DNA of 64,000 bases from Candidula unifasciata (Eukaryota > Mollusca > Gastropoda > Stylommatophora > Geomitridae), in NCBI GenBank assembly GCA_905116865.2, contig CAJHNH020008543.1:621106-685105 (forward strand). Direction: 5' to 3'. A program made the translations under genes and the position numbers. Numbering within the stretch: position 1 is the stretch's first letter; every line of letters begins with the position of its first letter. Of the stretch, positions 1-34,529 are shown in pieces. The notes below the pieces were generated by a model. It saw only the letters and a program-made list of their open reading frames with translations, did no database searches and had not been told where the DNA came from.

Positions 1-290
1 GCTTGTATATCGACTGGAATATTGGTGTCTTCACGTAGTGGTTATTTGGTCTGCCGTACATCGACTGAATACTGGTGTCTTCCCACACTGGATATTTGTT
101 GTCTATACTTCACATGGATGCTGGAGTCCTCTCACAGTTTATATGTTATATGTATATACATAGGCTGGAAGCTTGAATTCACACACTGTATATTTGGTTT
201 GTGTATGCATTGAATAGACACTGGCCTTTTAATACAGCGTATATAAAAACTGAATAAGTTAGTTTTCTCACATTAAACATTTAGTCTGTT
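1..290. repeat. Decayed ~55-60-bp tandem repeat upstream of SLC6
   Basis: About five units share the pattern CGACTG-AATA-TGGTGTCTTC followed by CACTGGATATTTGGTCTG, with growing divergence downstream. Confidence 0.55.
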
Positions 291-370
291 TATTTAACGA
301 CTGAATCCTTGAGTGACATTTAAAAGTGTGCCCATATAAACATTGGAGACATTGTTGTTAGTGTCGAGAC

Positions 371-376
371 TATAAA
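371..376 (+). promoter_or_regulatory. TATA-box-like motif upstream of SLC6 exon 1
   Basis: TATAAA lies 33 bp before the start codon at 404. If it is used with normal spacing, transcription starts near 396-404 and the 5' UTR is only a few bases. An upstream start is equally possible, since AT-rich animal DNA carries many chance TATA motifs. Confidence 0.25.
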
Positions 377-403
377 GCTGTCGTCTGCTCAACTTACACA
401 GCC

Positions 404-21937
<21,534 letters not shown>

Positions 21938-22229
21938 CTAGGGACAACAATTCTCCTGCTTTTAAACAAAATTGAATTGTCATTCGTAAACATTCCTGTT
22001 TGTGCATATATTTCCATTACATAAATACACTGTATCAATCTGCACTTTAAAAAAAAAAATGTACATCTTGAACAGTTGGCAATATTCTTTTTTTTTTTAA
22101 CATTAAAAATACTAATTTCCCAAGTGCAAGAGTTTGCAGCCTCAGAATATCAGTTATTTCTCTCCAAATAATAACACTCTTGTTCAGAAGGAGATAAGTA
22201 ATAGGAAGGACATAGGTTTAGGCTTAGAC

Positions 22230-22375
22230 AACGGATCAACATCATAGCACAAGGGGTCCGTTCTACTTCTAACTCAGACCTGAGTCCGTAGCAGCACCGG
22301 CAAGGATCCTGAAATACTTTGGGTAGACTTTAAACTCTAAATTATGCCCGCGCAGCGCCATTAGGCTACTCTTTT
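22230..22375 (+). repeat. Dispersed repeat, family E
   Basis: Second copy of the 16495-16720 repeat, about 300 bp after the SLC6 stop codon. Confidence 0.65.
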
Positions 22376-23750
22376 TTATTAGAGGGACACAAAAGTTTCA
22401 AGCAACAACCAGTGGAGTAGGTACAGGTAATAATTTGCTATACATTAAATGGCAACAGTGTACATTATATATCTTATGAACAAACACTATTTTCCAATTA
22501 AATACATAGGGTTAAACAGAATACTATTTATCCTGTGCTATCCTAGCCAGATATAACATTTTAAAACGGATATTAATCCAGGCCAGTAATACACAGTTTG
22601 GAGAGAATATTAGTCCTGGCAATGGGGTGTGCAAAGAGATTTTTTGTCAGCTTTGCCTAATATTTGTATTAAATGTATACATTTTATATGAATGTGCATG
22701 TCTTTAATTTCTCGTTGCTGCAGAAATAATATTTCTTTTGAAGCAGAAGTAATGTGCGACATTAATGATTTTCAGTGTTCATTAGCTGACAACTCACTCC
22801 ACATTTTAAGGAAATTATCATCATTAAATGCTGATTTTTCTTGTACACCAATGCTCAAGTTAACTAGGAGTAGCATTCATTATGGTTGTGGCCATTTGTA
22901 ATGATTTCTTCATTGAAACAAAGTATAAAATTAGCGTGAGAAATTTCAAACCAGATAGAAAGTGAAAACATTACCCAGGAAACTAAATTAGTGACCCCAC
23001 CTGATGTTAGTACCATCTAGCAAAGTAGCAGCAGTGGTAGCATAGTAAGTAGTTCATTCACTTACCACACCATAGTGCTGGTTCAATACAACAATAGTTA
23101 TTGATAAGCATAGCCCTAGAATTAATAGGGCTGGTTAGCTGTCAGTTATGTATAGCCATTTTAGCGCAAGAAAAAGATTTTTTTTTAAGCAAAAATTATT
23201 TGTCATATTTACAGAAGCAATCACAGTAGACAAAGGTAGCCTTCATCGGCAGAACAATTATGAGAAACAAGACACACCAGACACAAAATAAAATGATTCT
23301 AAAATGAATGCATTGCAGTTTTAAAATATTATGTAAACAAATATACGAAAATAAACATAAATGACAGAATTATATAAAGTGTGTGATACCTACGTGGACC
23401 AATCAATATGCATTTTATAATGCCTTTTTCAATGTTTAAATGGAACATTAACATAATATTACCTTTCTACGGTAAAATAAAACTGACTGTATAAAGTGTG
23501 ACAAGTTCTGGCATTTTTTACGAGATTTTCATGTCGGTTATTTTTTTTTAAATCCATTGTCACATAACCAGATCATGCATAAACTGTAATACAAACAAAA
23601 AATAACCACCAGCAAATAAACCAAAAGCCAGGCAGTTCCTGGTGGTCTGGTGTCTGATTTATGGCTGTGGAGTCATAAAGATACCAATTAGACATTTGTC
23701 CCTACAAACCAGTGACACACAAATCTTGTATATAAATATTATTAATCATT
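22376..23750. other. AT-rich intergenic stretch, no gene seen
   Basis: Apart from the tRNA-like head at 23028, only AT-rich unique sequence. Part may be SLC6 3' UTR. Confidence 0.5.
23028..23090 (+). mobile_element. tRNA-derived SINE head
   Basis: GTGGTAGCATAGTAAGTAGT (A-box-like) and GTGCTGGTTCAATAC (B-box-like), spaced as in a tRNA. Confidence 0.45.
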
Positions 23751-23754
23751 ATCG

Positions 23755-23990
23755 TCATTGTCCTGTTGTGTCATTAGATGTCACATAGGGCTGGTTGTCT
23801 ATTCCTCCATTCCTTTCTATCCTTTGCAATCTCTTTAACATCTTGGAAAGAATCCAGTCCAGCACCTTTGGCCTCTCTCGTCAGTGTTCACCTCAGTGTT
23901 TGTTTTGGACGTCCTTGCTTTCTAAATTCATTAACTTATGATTTGAGTGCCTAACTTGTATTTCTCTGCTGGGTTCTTTTCAGAATGTAT
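23755..23990 (-). mobile_element. LINE 3'-end fragment downstream of the SLC6 gene
   Basis: Minus strand reads RKQGRPKQTLR, stop, TLTREAKGAGLDSFQDVKE, IAKDRKEWRNRQPALCD. The AKDRxxWR motif is the common LINE C-terminus. Confidence 0.7.
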
Positions 23991-24039
23991 CCAATATAGC
24001 ACTATCTAACGTTAGAGTCCTCCCCTCGTGGGATGCAAC

Positions 24040-24225
24040 TTTTTGTTATTTTGAAGCCCCCACCCTGGCTTATGGCAGGGGCCCTGAATATGGCCAGGCC
24101 CTAAATATGGCCTAGCCTAATGGCTGAAAGGGCTTTCTGGAACCTCATCCGCATGGTGGCACTTTGTGTCACCGGGTTTTTATTGCTTGTGTGATGTCCT
24201 GGTGGAGTACAACTACCTACCTACC
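24040..24225 (+). repeat. Dispersed repeat, family D
   Basis: AAGCCCCCACCCTGGC, GGGCCCTGAATATGGCC, GGTGGCACTTTGTGTCACCG and GTGATGTCCTGGTGGAG recur at 58400-58580 and 61980-62160 (minus). Confidence 0.75.
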
Positions 24226-26820
24226 TACCTAGCACCATCTTCTTTGTCTTATAACTGCTGTGCAAACATTTCTGATTTCTTAAGCCCCACTTGAATTCAT
24301 CTATTTTATGTTCAAGATTTTCAGATACTTATTTTGAAATGCATTTAACTTTTGTTTCATGTCATTACTGGTTCTTCAACTTTCACTGGCAAATGTTAAA
24401 ACTGAAATACAATTTTTACATTTGTGTTTATTTATTGCTTTGGTTTGAAGGTCATGCTCTATCTGCAGCTATTTGCCTAGATGAAATCCCTCCAATTCTC
24501 TGGGTCAGCAAGGAAGCCCAGAACCTCTGCCTCAGCTGCAAAGCTAATGTCTCACACTCCATTACAGGTCTCATTCCTTCATTATATACTTGTTGTTTCC
24601 ATCATGATGCTGTTTATTTCAAAGCTTCCATTGGTTGTTTTTTTTCCTTTCTTTTTTGCATGAATGCTTCAATCCCGTCAGTGCTGTTTTATACATATTT
24701 TCTACTGCCTTATTGGTTTCCCTTCTGTTTATTTATGTTTCCTAGGGAACCATTTGATTCTAATAAATGTACAATTACCTGCCTATGCATTTGTAGTTTT
24801 ACTGCTTATTTCAGATTTTACTACAAGTAACATTTGTTACCGTTAGTGTCATTGTATTGGTAACTATTACAGTTATCAAGACAAATTTGTCAATATTATT
24901 TTTAGCCAGACATTTTCATATTGTCATGATTAGTATGTTTTTGGAACATCTGTCTTTTGTTGTTAGGAAAATTCATGAACAGAACAAGAACAGAACTATT
25001 TGTTTCACATTGTTCTGAGTGTTAACAATAACCGCTGATGAATATTTATATCACACCCCGGTCCTCCAGGTTAGGGGAGATGAAGCATGGGGCCGATACC
25101 CATACCTTTGTAAAATCCTGTTTTAGTATAAATCATATATCTAAGCCTCAAATTCAGACAAATGGAGGCAGGAGATATCTGTAGCAATGAACCTAAAGGG
25201 CTGGGAAAGCTGAAGAAGAGAAAGTTGAAGATATGTATATCACTGTCAGATAGATTTTAGAAACAGTGTATGCTTTTTTGGAATGTATAATTGCAAACAA
25301 CAGAACATATAAATAAATAAATGAGAGAGATGGACCAAGTATCTTTGAACACTTTCGACCCCAGAGAGTCAGAAAGCAAGGCAATTTAAAAAATGCTGTA
25401 AAGTCAGTTAGAGTAACAAAGTAATAATTTTTTCAAGTCACATACAAATTAGAGTACTATAACTTTCTAAAGTCGGGTAACAAATAAAGTGATAAGTTTA
25501 TTTAGTCAGAAGTAGAGTTTTATCAAACCAAGAATGGCAACTGAATTAATTAATAGCAATAACCAAAATACAGATGTTAAGATTAAAGATCAGTACAACC
25601 ATGAATACTTAGCCTAATCAGATTTCAATGAGCCACCTTTATGTACTGTTGTATATTTTGTTTCTTAAAACAGTCGCTGGGTTAGGTTTAAGTTAGTCTC
25701 CCAAAACAAAGTAGGTCAGGTTTCATTCACAAGTTTGTTGGGCTAGTCTACTTTCGTGTAGGTTACGGGTGTGCCACACTGTTGTTTGCTCTCTGTTTTT
25801 TCTTTTTTAATTTTCGTTTTTATTCCCAGAAAGAGAATGCCTGTGACATAAGTTGCTGCACTCTCTTTGAGGGTTGCGTTAGACCCAATTTGTCCATGTT
25901 TTTGGAGTGTTAAAAGCGCTGGCCATCTAAAATATACAACACATGATATCAACAGCATTGTGGAACACCCCTTGTGCTAAGGCGACAGGTTCAAAAACTA
26001 CCAATCAGAAGTGAGCTAGTGTGTATATGGGCAGTCCGTGGGGAGACTAATGTTAGTTTTATACAGTAGCTGATATAAGCTATGATAATTTAACAATGGC
26101 TTGCATGTCCTTTATTGTTGTTGTTGTTGCATTAATGATGTCTCCTTTAAAAAATGCACCAATCCCTAGTGACTCCAGATCATATGAGCATGGCTCCATG
26201 CTAACTGGTCAGTACTGATAAAATCAAAAACTTGGATCAAGCTTTTACTGTCAAAATCTATACCATGATCTTTGCCCTCTGTTTTAAACTGGACATAGAA
26301 AACACATTTGCAGATTCCATGGGCCTGGAAATCATTGACACATATCAAACAGTGCCATTTTAATTTAGCTTTTTAACTGACAAACCATGTATTTTGTGTG
26401 TGTTTGCATTTGTATGTGTGTGGGACTTTGTGTTAATGCATGTGTGTGAGTCTGTATGTGCGCATACGTGCATATGTGATACTGACTGAACTATTCTGGA
26501 AAGTGTGCACATGACCATCAGCACTACATTGAAACAGACATAAAGACATGAATCAAATCATCTCATTAAATATATCAATGTAAAGACTGATCTCATCTTA
26601 ACATGCACTTAAGTTGTTGTAAATAAAATAAAAAATTTCATAAATAAACTATACAGACAACACGTTTTTGTTGGTGTTTTCTTTTAGCTTTATTTGTATC
26701 TCATCTCACAAAGTGCCAAAAGCAGGTATCCTACCTGTTAAAAATTACAAACTTGTGGCTATTAAAAAAATGTCTGCAGCCAACACTACACATCAGCCAG
26801 AAATTGCTCTTAAGGATAAA
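24226..26820. other. AT-rich intergenic stretch, mostly featureless
   Basis: A 179-codon open frame at 24291-24830 has no recognisable domain. One LINE terminus at 25150. No host exon seen. Confidence 0.5.
25150..25215 (+). mobile_element. LINE 3' terminus, same family as 45925-46182
   Basis: AGGAGATATCTGTAGCAATG then AACCTAAAGGGCTGGGAAAGC and TGAAGAAGAG match the terminal 60 bp of 45925-46182. Confidence 0.6.
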
Positions 26821-26935
26821 GGTTATTTGCGTATTCTTTAAAGGACATTGCAGAACTAACCCCAGCAGCCCCTGGTTGTTGTATGGTTTCTCTAGGCAAA
26901 TAACGTCCAGTAGTTTGCACACTAAAGAATAAAGA
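26820..26935 (-). mobile_element. tRNA-derived SINE (family C), 3' part
   Basis: Shares GGACATTGCAGAAC-AACCCCAGC and TTTCTCTAGGCAAATA with 11950-12160. Confidence 0.62.
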
Positions 26936-27244
26936 CATTTAAAATCTGGGAATATCTCGGGGGCAAGGTGTGTACAGGATTGAATCGCCGCTCACACTTT
27001 CCATTGCCACAAAAAAAATTTTTTTGTAACTATTTATTATTACTGCTTATTATTTATTACAAAAACACCTCTTGGTTTAGGCCTCAAATATAGGTAAAAG
27101 AACACTTGCTTACGCTACTTACAAGGAAACTGTAATGTGTGAAAGCTACCAATTGCGAGTGCTGCTGCACACTGCATTCACGAGGAGGAAAATATCAAGT
27201 GATACCCTCTCCAGTATAATTGTTACCTTCCAATGCTTACACAT

Positions 27245-27520
27245 GTCTTCTTCCTCTTCTTCGTGTTCACCACCTGTAAATTCTGGCCGAAAGTTCTGGT
27301 TGTTCATCCACTTTTGGACTACAGTGCTGTTCCAGAACCTGAGTGTTGCGTGTGAATCCATTTTACAAATATGACTCTGAAATATGCAGACTGCTGGTTC
27401 TTTGCCTATCAGGCAGATGCACTCCAACTTTAAAGGAAGCTCCCAATTAGTCGACTCTTACCACATGCTTCTAGGTAGGCAGTTGTTCTATCCTTGTTTT
27501 CCCTATAACAGGGCCCCGGA
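27245..27520 (-). mobile_element. GAA-tailed SINE, copy 5
   Basis: Minus orientation: CTTCTTCCTCTTCTTCGTGT tail, AAGTTCTGGTTGTTCATCCA, and GGGCCCCGG near the head. No clean target duplication seen. Confidence 0.8.
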
Positions 27521-27924
27521 AAAAACTGAATTGATCATACCTCAAATTTTCATTTTACTAGTTTCAAGTCACGAGGATCAATCGATTTACACCAGGTTTT
27601 ATCATCTTTGCCTGGGTCTATCTTTGCAGAACGGCTAACTGCCTGCCCTGGGCGTTAAAATTACGAACTCCATAGCCCTGCAAACGACATCGGCGCCCGG
27701 GTGGCTTGCTGGTCCGTCTATGGGCAACTGGGGTCACCGGTCAGAAAGGTGGTAAGGTCTAGTCATCACATCAACACTACAGGAGTCCTTTCATGGCTAC
27801 TTGGTGGCTAGAAAATAGCAGCAAACAAAGACTATAAGATAACCGATAGTCCCTCGAAACTGCCTGTGGCCCCCGCAATCCTTTCGAGCATCCGCTAATC
27901 CAGCCCTAGCCCAAATTTTTTACG

Positions 27925-28380
27925 ACACAGTAAGGCATACATTGGGGAAACTGGCAGGAAGCTAGCTGATCGTTTCCGAGAACACCTCTCTGATATTGAA
28001 AAGAAGACACTTAAAGCAATCTCTCTCCATTCTCTGACCACAGAGGTAAAGATGATATATCTGTCACAGCATTAAAATCTTGCTCTGGCGATCATACTAC
28101 ACGCCTCGCTTTGGAAAATCGCCGCATCCACAGCCTAGGGGTTCTTAGTCCAGGTGGTATCAATATCCAACATACCTTTATTTAAACAGTTTTACTCTTA
28201 TCACATTTTAAATATTAATTCTTTTCTTTTCTTTTATTTCATATTTTTACTTTATTCTATCTCTTATCAGTATCAGTTATGTATCATTAACATTTGTTAT
28301 TCTTTTATTCCCGCTATTATATTATATATTAAAAATATGACTTTTAATTTTTTTGCGACTATATTTTTTTTTAGCCACCG
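27925..28380 (+). mobile_element. Penelope-like element 3' end (GIY-YIG endonuclease C-terminus)
   Basis: Reads YIGETGRKLADRFREHLSDI then EKKTLKAISLHSL; after one frameshift DHRGKDDISVTALKSCSGDH, TTRLALENRRIHSLGVLSPG, GINIQHTFI and stop at 28185. The YIGETGR-L--RF-EHL block is the GIY-YIG nuclease motif of Penelope-like retroelements. AT-rich 3' sequence runs to the LINE boundary. Truncated and frameshifted. Confidence 0.8.
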
Positions 28381-28929
28381 TTGATTTTATTTTATTTCAT
28401 TTATTCCACATCATCATCATCATCATCATCATCAGGTGCCTTGCCGACTGGCGTGGGCGATCATGACTCTAATCTACGATCTTCTGCAGCATGTATCAGT
28501 TCGTGTGCGGACACACCTCTATGCCATGCAACAAGACTGTCAAGAATCTTCTCTCATTGTCTTCCTCTATCCCTCCTTCCACAGATCTTCCCAGTGGTCA
28601 CAACATGTTCTATTTTCCCTCTTCTCATAACGTGGCCAAAAAATGATGACTGTCTCCTTCTGATGTCTGTGATAAGTTGTCTTCGGGCTCCCGCCTCTTT
28701 CAAAACCTCTTGGTTGCTCTTTTTGGCTGTCCAGGGTATTGTAAGCATTCCTCTGTGAAACCACATCTCTGAGGCCTCAAGAAATTGTTTGGCTTACCTA
28801 CCGATTGTCCAGGATTCACAGCCATATGTTAAAACTGGATGTATGTAGCAAGCAATAATTCTTTTTCTAACTCTCAATGACAAGGAAATATTGCACAAGA
28901 TGTTCTTCATTTTATTAAATGCAGTTTTT

Positions 28930-29651
28930 GCCTGTCCTATTCTGTTTTTTTTTATCTCAGTTATGCATCTTCCATCTGATGTTATCCATGTGCCCAGATA
29001 CTTAAATTTCTGTACTTGTCCTAAAATAATACCATCGACCTTTATTACACATTGTGGAGTGCCTGGAAATGAGAAAGCTGATCAACTGGCAGGGGAAGGT
29101 GCGACAAACGTGCAGCCGGATGTACCAGTCGCATACCACCAAAAGAAAAGAATAATTAAATCGATCAGGAAACCATCAGCCCCAGCACAAGACGACTATT
29201 TTATTATGAACAGACCAGAACAAGTCATTATCCTCCGCCTCGGAACAGGGCACAACCAATTACGTAACCACATGTACACACAATTCAAGATAGGTGTATC
29301 AGCCATGTGCACCTGTGGAAATGTGCCCCAGGCAGCAGAGCATGTACTATAGGACTGCACCGAATTTGACACATTAAGGCAAACCTTTTGGCCAGAAAGA
29401 ACAACGGTGGAACGTAAACTCTATGGACCACTGAATGAACTAACAACGACAGTGAAATTTATACAAGAGACAAAACTGCTGATATAGACAATTTATTTCA
29501 GGCGAACGAAAGAAGAAGAAGAAGAAGAAGAAGCCTGTCCTATTCTGTTTCTTATCTCAGTTATGCATCTTCCATCTGTTGTTATCCATGTGCCCAGATA
29601 CTTAAATTTCTGTACTTGTCCTAAAACACACCATCGACTTTTATTACACAT
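28930..29651. repeat. ~120-bp direct duplication flanking a nested LINE insertion
   Basis: 28930-29052 and 29533-29651 both run from GCCTGTCCTATTCTG to TTATTACACAT with several substitutions and a small length difference. The insertion fills the space between them exactly. Confidence 0.85.
29053..29532 (+). mobile_element. RNase H-LINE 3' end nested in the RTE-like LINE
   Basis: Encodes HCGVPGNEKADQLAGEGATN, APAQDDYFIMNRPEQVIILR and the Cys/His-type MCTCGNVPQAAEHVL, then ends GGCGAACGAAAGAAGAAG and a (GAA)n tail. The same protein tail occurs on the other strand at 36222-37440. It is flanked by copies of about 120 bp of the host LINE (28930-29052 and 29533-29651). Confidence 0.88.
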
Positions 29652-31954
29652 TTAGGAATAATTTGTTTCTTTGATACCACCATTACTTCTGTCTTCTCAT
29701 TATTCAAACTGAGGCCCATTCTTCCATTTTCTAACACCACAATGTCTATAATTTCCTGTAGTTCTTTCTGACTTGTTGCTATCAAGACAGACAATTTTTG
29801 CTGTGTCATTAGCATAACGTGAATTGTTTATATTGTGCCCACCAACCACAGTTCTGGGCATATCAATTAAAGCTCTTATTATATATTCACTGTATATTGA
29901 AAACAAATCAGGTGATAGTACACATCCTTGTCGTACGCCCTTCTTTATGCTTTGCAATGTACCTTAACAGTTGTTAATTCTTATAGCTGCTGTTTGCTGC
30001 CAATACAAATTCTTTATTATTCGTAAATCTTTTCCATCAGTGTTTAATTTTTCTAACAGTTTGATTACTTCTTCATGCTTTACACAGTCAAATGCTTTTG
30101 TATAGTCTATGAAGCATAAGTACTAATCATTCTTTACTTCTATAGCTTTTTTTGACAACGTCCTTAGGATGTATATGGCATTGTTTGTACCTTTTCCTTT
30201 TACAAATCCACATTTTTTATCGCTTATTTCTGGTTCTTCTCATAATTATTCTCAGTAAAATCTTAGTCATAGCACTTCTTGTGCGTTGGTCTTCACATTT
30301 TAAAGTGCCGGGTTTCTTTGGCAGAGCTATAAATATGGATTTTAAAAGGTCATTTGGAATATACCCACTATTATAAATATCATTGAAAAGTTTAGTTATT
30401 TTTTCAGTTCCAAAATCTCCCAGTGCTTCGATTTCTTCCAGTGAGATGTTGTCTGGCCCGGGTGCTTTTCTTTTCTTCATTTGATGTATTGCATCCTCAA
30501 CTTCTGCAGTCATTATTGTTAGACCATCATTGTTGGTCTGCAGTTCTACATCTGGTCTATTATCATCATACAATTCCCCTATATACTCTGTCCATCTGCT
30601 AATTATATTACTATGTCCCAATAATAAGTCACCATCTTTTGATTTCAAACATCCAGTGCTGTTACGTGTCATCTTTCCTGTTAACATATTTATATGTTGG
30701 TACATGGAATGCGAGTCTTTCCTGTGATTTTCCCCAATCTCTGTACACATTTGATTCAGCCAGGCTTCTTTAGCTACTTTGCATTTGTTCACTATTTCTT
30801 TTTGTATTTTAGAGTATTCCTCTTCATAATTCTTTTTCTTCCTTCTTTCATCCATCAACTGCAGAATATCGGTTGACATCCATTTTTTTTTTGGCAACTC
30901 TATGGGTTGGTGGTTTTGTCTCTTTTTATGTCTGCTGAATTGACTCATGCAACATATCCCACTGTTCATCAATAGTCTGTATAATTTCCATTGCATTATA
31001 CCGGTTTTGTACAGTGACATTGTACTGTTTCTTAATTTCGTTATCCGTTCTAAGAATTCCTAAATTTAACTTGATGTTCTGTGGTGTTTTTCTAATGTTC
31101 TTTAGTTTTATTCTAATTTTTCCTACAACTGTAACATGGTCACTAAAGCAGTCTGCTCCTGGTCTAGTTTTTGCTTCCAAGTTCACAATCTTCGAGGATG
31201 GTGTTTAAACCAGGTGTTACCTATTATCATGCTGTGCGACTCAGCCCATGCTATTAATCTGTCACCTCTCACATTCTTTTCTCCTAGGCCATAGCCACCC
31301 GTTATTCCGTACACTTTTTCACTTCCTATTTTCGCGTTAAAATCTCCAAGTACCATTGTTACTTCACAATTTTTGCATTGATCAACAGTCATAAATGCGT
31401 CAATATCTTCCCCTGAACTATCTGCTGTTGGGGCATAAATCTGTACTAAGTTGATATCAAACGGTCTGCCACGAAGTTTTACTAATAGTACTCTATATGA
31501 TATTGTCCAAAATTCTTTCACAGTTTTTGAGTTATTTGGATCCAAAACAATACCAACTCCCTTGCTATATTCCTTCCCACCTGAGTAAATCATTCTGCGC
31601 TGATCTGAATACTGTTTCCCTGCTCCTGTTTATCGCATTTCACTAATTCCTAATATGTTGATGTTCATTTTCTTCATTTCCATCTTGATGTTATCCAGCT
31701 TTCCGTTTTGTGTTCTGACATTCCATGTACCAATGTTCAGGATGTTTCTACCATTTACTTTTTCTACAGTAGCTTGATGACGGTTGTGTATCACCCGTAG
31801 AACATAATGCTCCCTACCGGACGAGGTGATTCCACTGGAATACCCATTCACGTCGTTATCTGAATACGTATTATTTTGAGGCATGATTGATTAGGGATAA
31901 TACAGCGGTGGTTTCCTCTTGCTTCCGCCGGTTTGTATATGTTTTGACTCCAAT

Positions 31955-33440
<1,486 letters not shown>

Positions 33441-33479
33441 CGGGGGGGGGGGGGGGGGGGTTGTGGCGCCTCTTACGTG

Positions 33480-33790
33480 CTGATTGCCATGTCGTAGAGT
33501 TTTGAGGTATTTTATAGAGTTAGCTGTCCCACCAACTAACTCGCCTCCTGTCAATGACCATCACCTGTTTTGGTCCACGTCCACTTATTCAATATATTTG
33601 TGGCTAACCTCTTATTCCACATCACGTTTTTTAAAACGTTGCTAACGTCACCCCTTAGAGATCTGTATATTCTCCTCTCCTCGTTGTTACCTTTGTGTAG
33701 TTCACTTCATATTAAACAAAGGCTGCCCGGCCGAAACGTTACGTTATTTGTGTTGTTTTGTTCACGTTTTCTGCTTCCCCATTTGGCGGC
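33480..33790 (+). mobile_element. Possible Penelope-like terminal region with a hammerhead-like motif
   Basis: 33711-33742 reads ATTAAACAAAGGCTGCCCGG then CCGAAACGTTAC. A stem GGC-(TGCCCG)-GCC followed by GAAAC is the 3' half of a hammerhead ribozyme core, which Penelope-like elements carry; the CTGATGA half is not intact. No coding sequence is seen. Confidence 0.35.
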
Positions 33791-33974
33791 ATTTGGTTAA
33801 GCTTTTTATGTCAAATTCCCCTGGAATTCCCCCTCGGTTTTGTTTTCCTCCACAAGCCAACGTGGAACCTGGAACTAGCTCCATCAATGACACCCCCCTT
33901 CCCCCAATCTTCGCAAAAGATCTCTTCCCCCAAGAACCGAACCACACCGTCTGTGAGACGAATTTTGGTATTCT

Positions 33975-34160
33975 CCTAGAGCTTGTTTTGCGTGCACATT
34001 TATTTTACACATCTGACCTGTTTGTATACAGATTGTTGGTTCCTCGCCTCTCATGCAGAAGCACATCCCCAATTAGTCAACTTTTACGACGTGCTTGATA
34101 AGGGACAATGGGTCAATTCTTTGTTCTTTATAATGCAGCCCCTGAACCAACACTGGGGAT
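33975..34160 (-). mobile_element. GAA-tailed SINE, truncated copy
   Basis: Minus orientation; keeps the middle and head (TTGTATACAGATTGTTGGTT, CCAATTAGTCAACTTTTACG, CATGCAGAAG-type blocks), but lacks the GAA tail. Confidence 0.65.
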
Positions 34161-34169
34161 ACTGGAGAT

Positions 34170-34260
34170 CTAATAGCAAGTGGTCAAGCCGTTTGCCTCA
34201 CACTCTGATGGTCGTGGGTTCGTTCCACGGCTGCGTCCTTTAGTTCACTAGTGCAATTTT
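34170..34260 (+). mobile_element. tRNA-derived SINE head
   Basis: AGCAAGTGGTCAAGCCGTTT and GTCGTGGGTTCGTTCCACGG form A-box and B-box-like motifs. It abuts a truncated GAA-tailed SINE. Confidence 0.5.
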
Positions 34261-34529
34261 CATGGAGATCCCTGGTGATCGTTGCCGGGGCTACGTAGTT
34301 CGTGCTCTGCGTGGCGCTCTCGGCAGGCGTCTAGCCGTTCTGCGGCGAGAGACCGAGCCATATGGGATAAAACCCGGTGCAGTGAAGTCAATCCTGTCAA
34401 CTACCTTTTTTTTCAGCAGCCAATATTCATTGCGGAGACGGTACCTGATTGATTTATCCATAAAATAATTGACGGATTGAGCTTTTTTTGGAGAAGAATT
34501 AAACCCTACACCGGACCGAAGGAGGTAAA

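Larger units (their letters stand above)
28395..31890 (-). mobile_element. RTE-like LINE, nearly full length but broken, split by a nested insertion
   Basis: Minus strand, in order: 31884-31630 with ILNIGTWNVRTQNGKLDNIK (start of an AP-type endonuclease); 31593-31183 with VLLVKLRGRPFDINLVQIYA and VTMVLGDFNAKIG; 31186-30926; 31020-30217 with RKAPGPDNISLEEIEALGDF and ALPKKPG; 30215-29990 with CFIDYTKAFDCVKHEEVIKL; 29957-29700 with RQGCVLSPDLFSIYSEYIIR and RYANDTAKI, where the usual YADD is altered; then 29815-29621. The C-terminus resumes beyond the insertion at 28930-28440. Stops and frameshifts make it inactive. The 3' end is a short (ATG)n tail, seen as CAT repeats at 28410-28434 on the plus strand. 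Confidence 0.88.

Noticed and set aside
24291..24830. 179-codon plus-strand frame
   Set aside because: AT-rich, Phe/Tyr/Cys-heavy composition without a recognisable domain or splice signals. Likely chance.
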